Assembly (NCBI RefSeq): GCF_910592395.1
Contig: NC_088314.1
Span: 15,475,998 to 15,539,997, forward strand
Origin: Lineus longissimus
Taxonomy: Eukaryota > Nemertea > Pilidiophora > Heteronemertea > Lineidae
Length of the DNA stretch: 64,000 nt
Reading direction: 5' to 3'
In this document: positions 1-14,751 of the stretch, piece after piece
Layout: every line of letters begins with the position of its first letter
Position numbering within the stretch: position 1 is the first letter of the stretch
Translations under genes and position numbers: made by a program
Notes under the pieces: generated by a model
Told to the model about the DNA's origin: nothing
Databases searched by the model: none
What the model saw: the letters and a program-made list of their open reading frames with translations, nothing else

Positions 1-1064
1 ATGCCTGAACATGGAAAACGCCCCACACCGTTCGCCCACTCGACCGTTGCATCACCGAATAAATGGCTAGACGTGGCTGATGTGGCTGTTGACGACACTA
101 TTTTGCATGATTTATCACAACCTACTCTTTTTAGGGTTCGTATTTTTTTGCGCTACGTAGCATGAAAACAACAACATTCGATTTATCATGCATCATACCG
201 GAAAATGTAATGAGTCATTAAGTCTGCTGATGCTGTTGGCATTTGATGGGGAGAAAGTCTGACACGCCTTTCCGCAAGTTTTTGTGCTAATATTTCCCTC
301 ATTGGCGATAACAGTGCCCGCAGGGTGATGCTCAGTGCATTTGAATTATACACCAGGGAAGCATGCAACCCGGCATGAAATAACTGTGTTATTGAAATGG
401 TGCGAAGGTTCGTGTTATATTGTCGGAAGACAGGGAGGCGACCATGCTATAGGTGCAATAATAGACAGAGAGCGTTGGCCTTGGGTATAGTTCAACAATT
501 CAGTGTGTATACAAAACAACTTTGGGTGGTGGGTTGCATTTATCATGATGTCACTTTTGCGGCAATACCGTATTATGTTTACATGTTTATTATTGCAATT
601 TGTTGAGGCATTACAACCTTTAAAAAACAACTTGGAGAAAATTACAGTGTTTAGTTCTTTGGCGCGTAAAGAAACTGCCAAATGTTTCTTATATCATGTA
701 CTTAGCTCTGCCTGGCCACAAGCTGTCGAATATTGTCAAACGACTGCCATGACTGCTTTTAGCAGTCTCTCAGATATAGCTAAACCATTACGACTTCGCG
801 TTATATCACTTTGCGCAGAATCAATTCCTTTAAAAACAACAATTTCTTCAAAGAGACCGAATGTACACTTTCATCTTTACTTTGTCAAATTGAAATATGC
901 TATTTCCATAAGCGTAAAGAGCACCACAACTTAGGCAAAGTCTTTAAGGTACATGTATGTTGTTATAAAGTCACAGCCGCCAGTCAAATACAACAATAGC
1001 CATTGGAAACCTTACCTTATTTTGCCCCGGCCTTACCTCGCCGTTCAATGAATGCACACTCAAC

Positions 1065-1240
1065 TGTCTTTACACAAAGCCGCTAGCACCCGGGCCTAAA
1101 TTCCCTTTGCTCTTCTGTCTTATCAAAGTGTCATCAGGGCAACTCTTTATCACACCGACCCCCACGAAACAGCTTTTTTATCTGGGGGGGGGGGGGAGTC
1201 GATAAGCCTACACCGGCAAGGACAAATAGCCGATTTACCT
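1065..1240. repeat. Dispersed repeat family D, copy 1
   Basis: It matches 29530-29700: GGCCTAAATTCCCTTTG, CCACGAAACAG and ACCGGCAAGG occur in the same order. A 13-G run is inserted in this copy. Confidence 0.7.
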
Positions 1241-4200
1241 TGTAAAATCCACGTAGTGTTGGAATTTGATTCTAAAATGCTTACTTTAGATAATGTAGTA
1301 TTGCGTCTTTCTTGCCAGCTGAATGTAAACTGGTCGAATAGCAACGTCTTTGTCGCCAAGGGCGATTTCCTCCAAATGTAACGGTGTCTTCAATTGTAAA
1401 ATAATTAATTGGTTCATTGGCCCAGACAATGGTGCTAGAGGAACATGGGCGAGTGACTGGCGTGACAGCGATTGCACAACCACGCAGTCGCTGGCTAATC
1501 CTGTAAAACATCAAACTTTCGCGACTTTTTGATTTGCGATTCTCGAAGATTTCTTAAGAAGATTAAAATTAATCATGACATTTTGGTAGATTACGAGATT
1601 TCGTTCACTTCTCAAATCGAAAAATGAATTTTGCGATTTTAATTTTGCAGGTCTAGACTATTCGCTAAATCAGCAAACCTAAAATGCCCTCGAAAATTTG
1701 GCAGTTTACAGTAATTAAAGACAAACGCGAATTATGGTACTTGTGCCGCATATCCCAAAACGTGACAAAGGACAATACATACACGCTGGTTGAACGATGT
1801 TACATCAATAATTATGTAAGTCAAGTGCCCACTCATACCAGCCAGCTAATCTGAAGACTTAGCGCATGCACTTTTTTCTTGACAGCTTCAATTGCTTGCT
1901 GTTGAGAAATGCTGCGGGCTGACAGCGAATTGTAAAGAAAGGCATGCAGAATTTGCAAAACGGTTGATTTATCATTGGCAGTAAATGTAGGCCTGTGTCT
2001 ATTGCTTAATTTCTTGGGCGTGGCCGTCATCAAAACAACCGCATTGTGCTAAATCAGGGCGTTATACCTTTCAACATTTTAGACGTCTGCCAATTCAGAA
2101 TGTCCTTTACCTAACTGCTCAAGTTATCACGATTCTACCAAGTTTTTTTCCTGCAATTAATAGACACTATTTTATCGTCAGTCATCATCATGCGGCGGTT
2201 TCTTGTCAGTGGATGAAAAGCAAAAGTAGTGCGCGTTTGGATATCCTAACATTCTTACGCTACATGGCACTACATGTAGCAAATAACATTATAGTATTGT
2301 AGAAGCATGCAGTAATATTTTTGACCAGTCACGAACCTTTATGCCGTGTATTGTACAAACATTTAGAATCTTTTTAGCTTTTAGTTGGCCTAATTTTTGT
2401 TTTCTAACGCTGCTCAATCATACCCAGTTTAGTAATCAATATGCGAGCAAAGTGCTCAGGCCTACTCATCTAACACCTACATTCGCTTACCGACGCAACA
2501 AAAAAGTCTAATTGAATTAATGAGGTTCCTCCTTTTGAGAAATGGTTATCTATCTGACAAAAGCAGGATTTTTCACTTTCTCACATTATTTTTTCTCCCT
2601 CATTTTGCCGCTCTCTGACATTGTCTGATGATTATTTTTCCATTATATGCATGTAGTGAAGTGTTGGGTTCTGGATACACTATCAAAAGTAGTTTTTTTA
2701 TTGCTCTTCATTCTGACATCTCTTGTGTGCCGTTTCTGTCGGGAACGACTGCATGGTATGGTCACGAGTTGACTTCTTCCTTACGCACCCCTCATTCTTT
2801 ATGCCATTATATAAATGCGCCTCAAACAATACAACTGAAAACTGCTCGCAACCGAAATGCATGTAGCATAAATTGAGTTCAGGTACTTGACTTTAGAGTC
2901 AAAGGCTGAAGTGATCGCCGGAGCTCTCCTCTGGGTCTAGTGGCTACTGGGGGACATTGCTGGCGCCATGCCGACGTGTCTTGGTTACAAATCGTATGAA
3001 TTCAAACGCCCAGTTGTAGAAATATAAATGAATAAAAAGTCTAATAATGTACTATAATGTTTTATTTTCGAGACAATTCATATCTCGTAAAGATGTTGTT
3101 GCCCTCAGATGGAGTGATGGTAAGTTTTTCTGTTTCGTGATTGCCTTGTAGAAAATTGTCAAATTTCAGAAAATATCTGAAGTTGAATGGGGGAGGGAGG
3201 GGGGGGGGGGGGTGACGGACTCTTTTTGTTAACATTGCAAAATCCGAAACTTCCAAAGCCTCCTATAACATTTGTGAACTGTGATCAAAATTAGCATGGG
3301 ACTGTGTCCACCAACAGACACACAGTCTGTGTGTGTTTCATATCGTGGTCAATGATTTATAGACACCCTGAATGGTGAGGTTGACGAATTTGTCAATGCT
3401 TTCAAACATTATTTTGGTGCTTCTGACCCCTCGTCCCTCCTTTGTCGAATCATCACCACTAAATTGACTTCGGATAATTTCCATCGATAATTTTCATTGT
3501 AAAATGTTACTCTGCTTCGTCACCTGCTAGAAAGAGCCAGAACGGATTGATACTGCATTTTTCCTCGGTAAATTTTCAAAATGCCATATATAACTGGTTG
3601 TTGGTTGTTTCTAAAACTTTATGTCATGCTAATGGGTCACTTGCGCTTGCTTCAATCAAAGGCAACTGAAAATTTCATTAATTTCTGTTGAGTTTAATTA
3701 AGGATGCAATGGTTATTTCGCTCGACCGATGCAAGTAGCTGCAATGTCCTAGGATTGATTGTGCGGTAGATAAAAGGATTTTTGACTATTATGCTCCGTC
3801 TATCTCTGACTGATTGATGGTTATTGTCTCTTGAGAACGGTATACAAATGTACCTTAATCCACCACCACAAAGCACGGGCACTCGGGCTATTTTTAAGGG
3901 GACAGTTAAGGCTGCTTTACCAGTCCCAAGGCTGAAGGTAGTGATATAACGACACGAGGTGTATGCTGTTGCATCAAACACCACGAGGGAGAAATTTGAA
4001 TCTAGGCCACCAAAACTGAGGCGCCTGGCCGAGGTTTTCCCGAAATGACCCCATCAGTATTTGGTGGGACAACCAATACTAAAAATTATTTACTAGAAGT
4101 ATCAATTTCTATTCTGAAACACCTTAAGGTTAACATTGAAATTTAACATTGACTTCTTTTTGACTGCCATCCTTCCATAGTTATTTAGCAGCCAAGCGGT

Positions 4201-7200
4201 AATGGCTGTGACACCAAATCTGATGCCGCTCTGCGAGTTGCAATGCATTTAACACAAAAAGCGGCGTAAACTAAAAACGAAGGTGTTCTTGAATACAATA
4301 ACATATGATATTATAACTTACATTATATTCATACAACAATGTACCGGTATCCATAGTATATTTTCGAACCTTTGAACAAAACAGGACTACTTGTTTTCAA
4401 CCATACTATTCACAAGCATTATTGACATACGCTGCCTGCCCATGATGCAAAATTGTTTCCCACCCACCGGTCGATAATGATATGCGCCGCCATGTCTAAA
4501 ATGTTGGTCGCGGAGGGATGCCGGTAAACAAATATCTGTTTGTATATGGCGCTTTATAATGTCGGACGTTCTTAAAGCGCTTTACATCTAGGCCTATTCC
4601 AAGCCTAATCCAGTAACCTTTCCGCAGAAACCATGGAACGAGTATATACATGTAGTAGTATTATACTGCACTTCATTGTAGGATATGTCAGGCCAATTGG
4701 GAGACATTAGTGTTGGTGTGTTTTGACCATTACAAAATTGATCTTATCCCTCACTGCATTAAAGTTGTTGTGACTTTGTCTTCGTAATGCCACTTTGAGT
4801 TGAATCGAAATCACCAATTTAATACGGCGCCTGCGCCTTAATGGTCGCTACGCTTGGTGTGGTCATGATAAGTTTAACATAATTTTTACGTCCTGTATAA
4901 CAGTAAGAAAGAGCAGACTCCTCAGTGAAATGGAGCCCAATTCGGCGTCGATGACTATCACTGTCACTGCTTGGACCAAATGAAAAGCTTTTCATTCTAA
5001 GTGCCTTACCCTCAAAGCTTTACCAGTATAGAACTAATGGAAATTAAGCTTTAGCATGCCAAAGGAAAGGTTAGCAGTGCGTTTCATAACCAGACCGGCT
5101 GCCTTTAATGTGTTTCTGAAGCTTACTAGATACTTACAGCCTCTCTATTCGTTAGCAAAACACACAATCATAAAGATATCCTAAATTATATGATGTCTCT
5201 GACATTTTTAGTCTGACGTTGATATGAGAATTCTTCGAGTTTATTTGCTATTGGTTGAGGAACGGGTGTGAGCGATGATTTACGGAAAATGACAAATCGG
5301 GTGGCCACTTTCTACATACATGACATATGAGCAATAACTCGAAGTGGGCAAATATTACGCACGCCAGTTGTCAGAACTCATAATATTTCTTACATACCGA
5401 TTGAAAAAAGTCGCTCTAACTCCATAGCGGATGGGTCAATTTAGTGTCTGTTGGCGGCTGAAGCAGGGTACTTCGGAACAGTTTCGTTTGTGTTTTCCTC
5501 CGAGGCGTCCCTTTTAGGTGGCCAAATGTATACTTAGGCACGACTTAGACACTTGAAATGACACATAGTATCCATATGGACATGATGATAATGTTTGCAG
5601 AGCAAGGTTTCATCGTTTGCTTCGAGTTTCTATTTCATCCGTGTAAAGTTCGCCCTTTCACTTTGGTCATCTTCGTTAGGCATTATTCGTACACTGCTTT
5701 CCAAGCCTGTTTTTTCTTGGCATTGAACAACAGCTTATCAGTTATATTTTTGCGGGTTTTTTACTGTCCATTCTCAAAAGTAATGCAAATTAAGTATGAT
5801 AAAACAGCGAAATGGATATACAAAATAATAGAACAAGACACCGTGAAAATGGTGAATAAGGCCTTTTTGTTCACAAGAGCTGTTAAAGGGGGACAATATC
5901 TATAAATGAGAAGTTCAATTAGGACCTCAATGTTATTAAATTACTTTCTGCGATAACATATTAGGGTAGTTGTACTCTTACGTTGAAGCTGTATGCACGG
6001 GCAACAACTTTCAGAGTGGTCCTTGACGTAGGCTTGATTTCCAAAGTCTGTATGAAGTGTTCTAGTTCGCGACAATTGGTCTCGGGTCGGCACTTGACAC
6101 CGTGCCACGGGAGGGAAATATGGAATGCGCACAATCTCTAGGTAACCGCTATGTTCCAATCAAAATCGGGATGCTGCAACCGCTTGATTTAATTCTATCC
6201 TTAGTCAGCAACAAGGAGAAGCATGATATTTTGCTGTCACATTGCCCCTAACGAACTGTCTAAAATGTCTAAATGTCTCTTTAGTTCATTGTAATTTCAA
6301 GTCGTGAACCAAGTTACTGGAACCTCCTTTTGCTAATCGCTGTCAATTAACGTAAATTAATGGTAGAATTGCTCAGCGGGAGGGTGTGAGAGTTTCGAAT
6401 GCAACTTGAATACTCATTACCTCGTTATTATCACCACATGTACACAAAAAATGTAATTGTTTTATCACCTTAGGTAATGTCAGTGTCACCTGAATATTCT
6501 AACCATAACCCCCCCCAACCTATGAAGTAAATCGGGAACTGGAAATGTATGCACTGGGTGAGGTCCGCCTCTCAAAAACGATTTTGACAGCCTAAATATG
6601 AAAGACGTTGAGGCCAAGAACCTGCAAATTAACTCGTCTGGCGGGGGCCGCAAGGTCGCAACAAATTGGTTTAAAATGTCACGTTTGGTGGGCAACTGAT
6701 GAGCTCCGTCATCCCAAGATGATGAGGTGTTTTCTACCTTTCTGATGGGTGAAATTATTCCAACTGCTTGTGGACGCGCCTTCACATGCCAATGCGGCAA
6801 TGTCTCTGCACCGTTAACCCACATGTAGACACGTCATGTTGCCACAGTGAGTAAATGAGTTTACATGTCAATGTCATGAATGCGATCGTGTCTATTGCAG
6901 TTCATAGGCATACACGTATTGTTCAATGATACGCTTTGAACACAACGTTTAAAAGTGAACATGATGCCTGAAACTGGGGACGGTCCGCGCTCTGCGTAAG
7001 GCTTATTTTCTGGCTCTTATACATGCTTCCCGAAATTGGTGGCTTGCATTGGAACTAACTTTTTCCCCCTTGTCCGTCATAAAAGGCATTCAAGTGTGTC
7101 CGTCAACCATGACTATCTCTTTGTCCCTCCACCATAAGTTGTTAAACGTCTTGTTGTGACACAGTCAAGCAATACGTTCCTTGTTTTTGCGTTTACGTTC

Positions 7201-7258
7201 ACATAACAATTATTATAAATGTAACACCAATCAACTTCATTTTAATTTGAACACCAAC

Positions 7259-7296
7259 ACCAATTTAGAAGCAGTCATAGACTGCTTCTTATTGGG
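7259..7296. repeat. Perfect short hairpin
   Basis: Arms around CCAAT..AGAAGCAGTC and GACTGCTTCT..ATTGG pair over about 16 bp with a 2-4 nt loop. It may be a chance fold, a tiny MITE remnant or a structured RNA. Confidence 0.5.
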
Positions 7297-8430
7297 AACG
7301 ACAGCCGTTTTATGCGATTACTCCAAACGAGGCGCAAAAGATGATCGCGTACCATTTTGTAATAGATTTGCTCGAGAGTATACTATAGTAATGGGGACAA
7401 CCAAAGCGTCTAGGTCTTCCCAAATAACAATAGCATTCCGCGAAGATGACGTCACTGCAGCTGCTGCCCTCTATTTCCCCATCGCTGAATTACAGGCAAT
7501 GTACAAACATGCGGTTTCGTAATGGATTCAGGCTTTCTAACTAGGGCAGTTAGATTCAATCTGGCACATGTCCGAGTGTTGGATATACTACATAATTGTT
7601 CTGAATATTTCTCTCTCTGACTCTATGGTATCATTCATGCTAAAAACAATGCAGGGTCAAAGATAATTGACTTTGGAATAAGCTCAAATGCGTAGAAATA
7701 AGTGTCGATGTCCGACTGTCACGTGACTAAAACGTCATCAATATCTTATTCAAATGACCTTGTGAGCTATAAATAGTAATTTCGCGGAATGCTATTGCAC
7801 ATGATTGTTAACTGTGTTTCGGCCAACGTTCACCAGAAATGTCGCACCGCCCAGGCATAGACTTAGCCACATTCTCCAGCCTGAATACTTCCCCATGCAA
7901 CAAGTTATGTCATGTATGAGTGGTCCTTTGACACCCTAGTATGGCTTTATGGCGGTGCTCTCCCTATTTACCCCCACTTGAAATACTCAAACTTGAAAAA
8001 TTTACGGCTACGTAGGCCGTGGCAAATCATACAAGTAGGTACTGTATATCAATGATAGTTACATATTACATTCGATAAAATATTGATTGATTGTGTGTTT
8101 TATTTCACGCCACCAAAAGTAATAATACAATGTAGAAAGCATAAAGACAACTGCCCGCTGAGTGCAATTAAATATGCATATTGCTTTGTATTGCATTTTT
8201 GTTACAATATTCGACTAGCAGCTTTAACAGTAGCTTCACAGTCAGCGCGTTCTACCCATCTTTGACAAAATTGACCTAAAGGTGCTGATAGCTGGTGTTT
8301 ATTAGCATCAAACGTCATCGTAAAGACAGATAATTAATCAAGCAATCTGGTATGTTTCTGGTCGTTGTTGGGCGAATTCATTACTTAATCAATCTGTGTT
8401 CGTAAACAGAAATTCGGGGAGGGGTGCAAT

Positions 8431-8731
8431 GTGCTAATGTACCATTTTAGAGGTGCAAACTGGCTACGAGTATTGTCCTGTCACTCTCTCCAAATACTTA
8501 ATATTGTTATTGGTGGTAATCTAGGAACATTTATGATCATTATTATGAAATGCTGTGATAATGTGCAATTTGAAGGTGGAAAGTGGCTAATCATCACCAT
8601 GTTTATTCCGTGAATCCCAGATGACATTGCCATACAATGCATCAACAAAATTGGGTGGGTCGCCAATATTTCAGCTTTATTATAACCCACCTGAAGCGCT
8701 AATGAACAATCATCAAGGTGCAAAGTGGCTA
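8431..8731 (+). repeat. Degenerate long tandem repeat marked by a ~36 bp word
   Basis: The word GTGCTAATGTACCATTTTAG plus AGGTGCAAACTGGCTA occurs in variants at 8431-8466, 8555-8589 and 8696-8731, spaced 124 and 141 bp. The sequence between is poorly conserved. A weaker fourth piece is near 8815. Confidence 0.5.
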
Positions 8732-9888
8732 TAAACATATTGGCTCAATATTGGGAATGAAATATCAATTTATAATAAGCACGATAAGTGTAAATTGTAT
8801 GCGACAGTTTTGGAAAATGTGCAAAGTGTCCTCCAATTCTTAATGGGGTATTTACATATTGTACTAACAAAACGTTTATCCAGATACGAGAACAAGTATT
8901 TTGCTCTTTCTTGTAAGCTCACATTAAGTGTTGATGACAATTATGATGAATGCATCTGAGAACAAGGAGTTATCAACTGTCCTTTGTTTTTTTCTGCAGT
9001 TCCACAGCCGCAAATCACTGAGCAGCCTTCTCAAGAAAAGGTTCCTGCAGACAAACACTCTAAACGCCAGTAATACTGTCTGACGTGGGTGAAATATGAA
9101 AACAAGCTTCTTGTTATTGTTACTTTCACGTGTATTTTTTCAAAAACGGTTCAATCAATATCTCTGCTGAATTCGTGCAACTTTGCATCACTGAACACAC
9201 TAACAGTCTTCATAAATTTATGTTGTCGCAACTCTAGTTTTGCTATGGTATTTTATATCAGTGTTCGAATTCAGACAGTGACGATGTATCATTGAATGCT
9301 GAGAACCCCACTTCTTACTATTAGACCACATTTAAAGCAATGCACATCAAGCGTTATCGCAAAGTGAATTTGTTTCAAGAATTGCTGTGTCTCCAGACGT
9401 TTTTGACATCGTGTTTTCAAAACTCTACAATAGGGTAGGTCGTGTTCAAAGGTGTGGATCATTTATTTTCATGACCCTGTAGAATGTGTCCTTTCTATCG
9501 TCAACTTCCTGATGACAAGGAAGTGTGTAATTATTGAACAAAGGCCCGTTCTATTTCTTTAGGAACACCCAAATCGCTTGTTCATCACTTGAGCTTTCTT
9601 CCTCAGGTAAACGCAATATCGGTTATTGGACAACAACACACGAATGTGATGCTGAACACCGGGGAGGCGCGTTGGTCCTTTCTTGGACACGAATATTGCA
9701 AATGGCTGATAAACCCCCTGTAGTTGTTGGCGATACGTGTGACAGGAGGGTTCATCCTAAGTCCACTCAGATCAAGCAGCCACATCACCGATTTTTTCAT
9801 TTCGTTTCTTTACCGAGATGTCCCAAAGAAAGTAGTTTGTGAGAATATCCTGAGAACAACATCTTCGGGTGCAAAACGATCAATGAAC

Positions 9889-9911
9889 AAGAAGAAGAAG
9901 AAGAAGAAGTT
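9889..9911 (+). repeat. (GAA)n microsatellite
   Basis: About six GAA or AAG units in an otherwise non-repetitive stretch. Confidence 0.85.
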
Positions 9912-10781
9912 AAAAACTACGGGCTTTTCTGTCCCAAAACTACATTAAACTGATTGAAAGCGACTCGAAAGTTGTTTGCTGAATGACACATACATGACAT
10001 ATATGCATTTCAAACCTTTGGCTTGGGCCGGCCTCTCACATAAAACAATGATGTAAAATAATGTTATTTGAAAATATCGCCATGATCATTCGCAATGAGA
10101 CTAGAAAAAATCAGTAATTGTGTTTTCCTTTGTTCTGGATGAATACTGTTGACAAAGAATGCGCATTACTTTTTTTCGACGTAGTTTTTTCATTAGATAT
10201 ATTTTCTCTTTCCTGCCTATATGTTAGGTGAGAGAAGGCCACAGCTCTTTTGTTCATTTCAACATGAGTGCCATTTGTACCTTTCAAAGCGATGAGAAAA
10301 CAAAGGTAACTGCGACAACTTTTGATATTGCGGCTTAATTTTCAACTCAAGATAAGGACACAAATAGACAAAATTAATTTGCAGTATTTGCTTTGGCAGA
10401 AATAACTGTTTGTTTTGCCTTTTCTTATCAGTTTGTACATTTCACATAAGGGTGTGGCTAAGTATCTGTGAAGAGAAAACGTTTCTCATTTGAGCTTATT
10501 GCATATTACAGGCTGTTTCAAAAAAACTTGTCCGCGAAATGCAACAAAAGTTATTCCATAACGAGTAGCTTCAAGAAAGTATTTTAAAAATGCTTGAACA
10601 TTTTTTACTGTGGCCATTGCGTAGGAGCCACTGACAACTGTTTTCTGTACTTAAAGTGCATCAAAAACATCTACTTATGATTTGGATGGATCAACACCTG
10701 GGATATTGCTTATGTTGCAAAACGACGTGTTTCATCTCACCCATCAAGAATTGGGAAACGTCAACGGTTCTTTGGTGTCTA

Positions 10782-10840
10782 CCTATTGCCATTTCGCTTA
10801 TTGCCAACTCGCCAATTGCAACTCGCCTATTGCCAACTTG
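10782..10840 (+). repeat. Short 14-15 bp tandem repeat
   Basis: Three to four units of the type TCGCCTATTGCCAAC. The core TCGCCTATT is shared with the minisatellite at 51559-51764. Confidence 0.6.
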
Positions 10841-13800
10841 CTCTGCATCCCTTTCAGTAATCAATCCGTCCACGATAATTGTTAGGAGTTGCTATCATTT
10901 GGGTTTACCCTGTATTATTTAGATTTCAATTGCTTGCGTTGCCTTTCCGTTCTCGCACTCGGTGCGGCTTTTGATGAAGTAACAATTTTGTCAGTTTTGA
11001 CAAATGCATCTCTGGAAAGGAAATGATCATTTTCATAAGTGAACAAAATTGACGAATGCTCGAAATTAAAATGCCTACTATTTGCACTGCAGACATTGAT
11101 TTATTACGTCGCATTTACCCTCAGTGGATATTGGATGATACACTGCTGGCGGAACGGTTCCCAGTCAAATCTGTAGTATAATTGTTTACAGAATCAATGC
11201 AAAAAGGAGAGTATAATGTACTTTAAGCAGTTATTATTTTAGAATACATAATTATAATCCATGCTTGGTCATATGAAAAAGTATATAAAAATGACTAGTA
11301 CTTATATTAAGCTGTTTTAAATTGTTTGTCTTGTGTTTTCGTCTTGGCTTTGACATCTTCTAACATTTTCTATAAGATAAGCTACCGTCACATGGAGTGC
11401 CGATGAATTCGAATAGACCATTCTTCATTCGATCAGACAATCCTGTAAACCTTTTAGCTACTTGCTTTTAGCCCTCTACTCCATCATGTTTCTGAGCAGT
11501 GATATAGGTAAATAACCACGTTCGGTTCAAACGGTACGGTATGAAATGTATGAGGTACAGCAGGCAGTTGAAACCCTCATCCCCTGGTCATGTAATTTAC
11601 TCTAGTTCGTCACAAACAAATATCGATCAGAAAATACATGTAATTCTGATGGTCAAGATGCGACATTTGTTCATCCCGTGATTTTACTAATTGAATCAAC
11701 ATGGAAAAACATAACAATATTGCATTTGAACAGAAAACATTGACTGAAACGATGGTTTTGAATATCTATTCTGCGCATGCACTCAGGAATGAAATACCGT
11801 GACTTAAAACTTCGAGCCGTGGGCATCGAAATTAGCCGTCTCAATGGTGGATTGTTTTGCTCTTAATCCGATATTTTTTTGTTTTTGATTGAAACAAATA
11901 ATGTTCAGACTAGAAAAAAAGTAATTAGCACGATATGACAAGATGATGACAGCGGAAAAATCGTCCCTAACTGATAGAAGATTGAAGAAAATGACAAATG
12001 AATCGTGGTTCCCATTTCACAGCGCCTATACGTGGGCGGCGGATTGGTGTGTTTTTTTCTCTCCACTTCTTTGACATTTTCTCTTAACGTTTCTTTGTTG
12101 ATGCGACTAATTATTTTGTTTCGACCTTTGTATCGTTGCAGATTCCATATGTGATGACCCATACTCACCTCATTACTGGTAAAACATCTTTCTAGACTAC
12201 ATTTGTATTTCTCGTATATTCGTTGTATCTTGGGAGAAGAATAAATAATGATAATTTGATATGGAATTAATCATGGCCCAACCATCTTGTATGCCATTGA
12301 GTACTGCTGCCCCCACGGATGCCAAAAAAATATGTCAGTGTATACCAGAAAGAGGCGTGGGTGTGAAAGAATAAAGTGTCCGTAGAAAAAGTAACCTGCC
12401 GATGATAGATTCTATCAAACAAGGATCGTAATAGGACTCGCTACTGGTCGCTTGAGCCTAAATCCCCCTTTAAACAATATGGTAGGACACCATTGCCAGG
12501 GTGAGGGACAATGATTACTGCGATAAGAAACCGACGAGTAAGAAGTAAAAAAGACGTGTTGGCGTTTTTTCAACAATGGACAACACGTACATATGTCCAA
12601 CACGAAGCTTTAAATGCGAATCTTTATGAAATGCAACACACTTTTGAAAAAATATCAAATGAAGACTTAAAGCATTCATGCTTAACACCAAATCTTTTCA
12701 TCGGAGGGAGATATGGTACGTTGCCCTTGTGAGAAGTGCTTGCATATGATTAAGGTTTTGGTGGATTTCGGCCAAATCTATCCTTCCGTCAGACACAAAA
12801 ACAACGTTCTGTTGTCAGGTTCTGGGATTAAATCATTGATGGCTGTTCTATTGTAAGATGTGCTACTCCTCTGCTACTTATTTTACTCTTCGTGTAGTGT
12901 TTGACCTGTTTCTTATATGCATGATGAAGCAGGATGAAGCAGTTTTTCGTCATAATATGGATCATCAAACAAAAATATCAATCAGCATAGTGATGGAGAG
13001 ATTATTACACGACAGATAATTTAGCCCATTCACAAGAAAATATTGGCAAGACTTTGCTGAAGTAATCACTACCTCCCGCGGAAAAATGCATTAGAGCTCA
13101 TTATCTCCGCGCTCAGATGCCAATAATTCGCGAGGAAACACAAGAAGACAATGACAAGGTGTCAAAAACTATTAAATAGTTTTGGCATCCCCGTATTAAA
13201 CTCTGGTCAGGTGTTGGATTCATTGGAAGATTTTATACCCGCGTGACGAATTCACGCTGTGAAGTTATGGTGCCGCGAGCTAGTTGCTGTGAGCTTTTCT
13301 TTCTTCCACATTAGGCGCTAAATGTAAATTTTAAAAAGAAACCTCATAATCATCGAACTATTTAATAAAGAAACCACATATTGGGCTCCTTATTGAAATA
13401 AAATTGACTGAATATTTGAGATATGGGAACGCACATCTTTATTTATACGTTCACAAATTAAGTAAAGGATGTTCCTTCAACTAAAACATGTTTATTGTGA
13501 ATTTGGGAGGCGTTCTATGGTGACGTAAGTGCCAAATCCAATGGTGTTGATTAGATAAACACCTTAATTTGCCACCATCAGTCTGAAAAACGGGGGAAAT
13601 TAGAAACATAGACACAGTAAGCTTTTATTGAGGACCAAATTCGGTGTCCTTAATGGAGAGGGTGTCCGTTATAGAGAGATTGCTGTTCCACTGTATTTGT
13701 GAACCTTGTGACGAGAGGGGATATTTGCCTCCTGCTCTTTCGAGGTACGGCCCTGAAATGCGCTTGCTATCTATCTATGTCGAGTTTCCCTGATCTTCCG

Positions 13801-14751
13801 GTCAATCAAAATTTAACACCGTGCTTACTACTCCTTGGTGAAGAATTCAGAAGGCATGGCTTTAAGCCACCAGAAGGAAATCAGAAAAAGACACTTCTCC
13901 AATGCCGGTCAATCATCTGACAGTCCTTTAGTGCAACTTTTACTCGACATTTACAAAGTAATGCTTCGATGCTAGATATTACAAGTCGCGTACTTTCAAA
14001 CTGACTATAATATCCGATCGTAAGCCGCTGTTCGTATCTCTTCTTCTCATTTCAATAGTAGATATCATCAATCCGAGAATATATTGAGGTCAGCCAGTAC
14101 AGTTTGGATACGTGCATTGTCCGGATGAGAGAGGCCATCAATTTGCCCAGCGTGGTAGCCAGGTAGGCGTTCCGGGACACATGGAAACGCCACGAAATGC
14201 TCAGTTGAAAAACTTCGCCCCTGCTTTGTGTATGGTGTCCCATTTGCTTTTGGTGTAAACTTCAAGTGAACTGTGATCACGAACTATAACCAACGGAATG
14301 AAAAGAGGACACAACCTGATTGGGAATAGTGGGGAGTGTGATTGATTCTTCAGCATTCTGTGGACAGGCTTTAATGGGGCTCCAGATTTTACTATAGTAT
14401 TTCAGATGAAATAAATGTAATACCCCGCGCCGTATGTTGGTCACTCATAACATTAACAACATTCGTGTAGATTAAAAGCGCAGCCCTTGTCCTCGAACAC
14501 TAGCCTCGGACGTTTAATAAACCTGCGACTCGTCTATTTCACTCGTCTTTTAACCTATGCAACTACGGAATACGCCCCTCCCCTTTATTTGGGCCACTCG
14601 GCCGACCTAGGCGATTTACGGAAGGTTTAGTATTTTTCGAAAATGGTCCTCGGCTCATCCTTTTTTGCACGCGTCCTCGTCACAAAAAAACCCACAAAAA
14701 CAGGAAAACCTTTCCAACGAAAGAGGCTCATCTGTACTAACAAAACAAGGT

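Larger units (their letters stand above)
1..8430. other. Intergenic, no supportable gene
   Basis: Apart from repeat family D copy 1 (1065-1240), the poly-G runs and the hairpin at 7259, I see only short chance frames, the longest 143 codons at 503-934 without recognisable motifs. A stretch near 4540-4590 (GGCGCTTTATAA, AAGCGCTTTACA) resembles a common invertebrate dispersed repeat. Confidence 0.5.
8732..14751. other. Intergenic, nothing recognised
   Basis: It contains the small repeat at 10782-10840 and the GAA tract. A frame at 12511-12732 reads somewhat like protein but has no motif I can name. Confidence 0.5.

Noticed and set aside
503-934. 143-codon plus-strand frame
   Set aside because: No recognisable motif; frames of this length are expected by chance in 64 kb on six frames.
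12511-12732. 73-codon plus-strand frame ending near a GTACGT donor-like site
   Set aside because: Some protein-like composition but no acceptor, partner exon or known motif.
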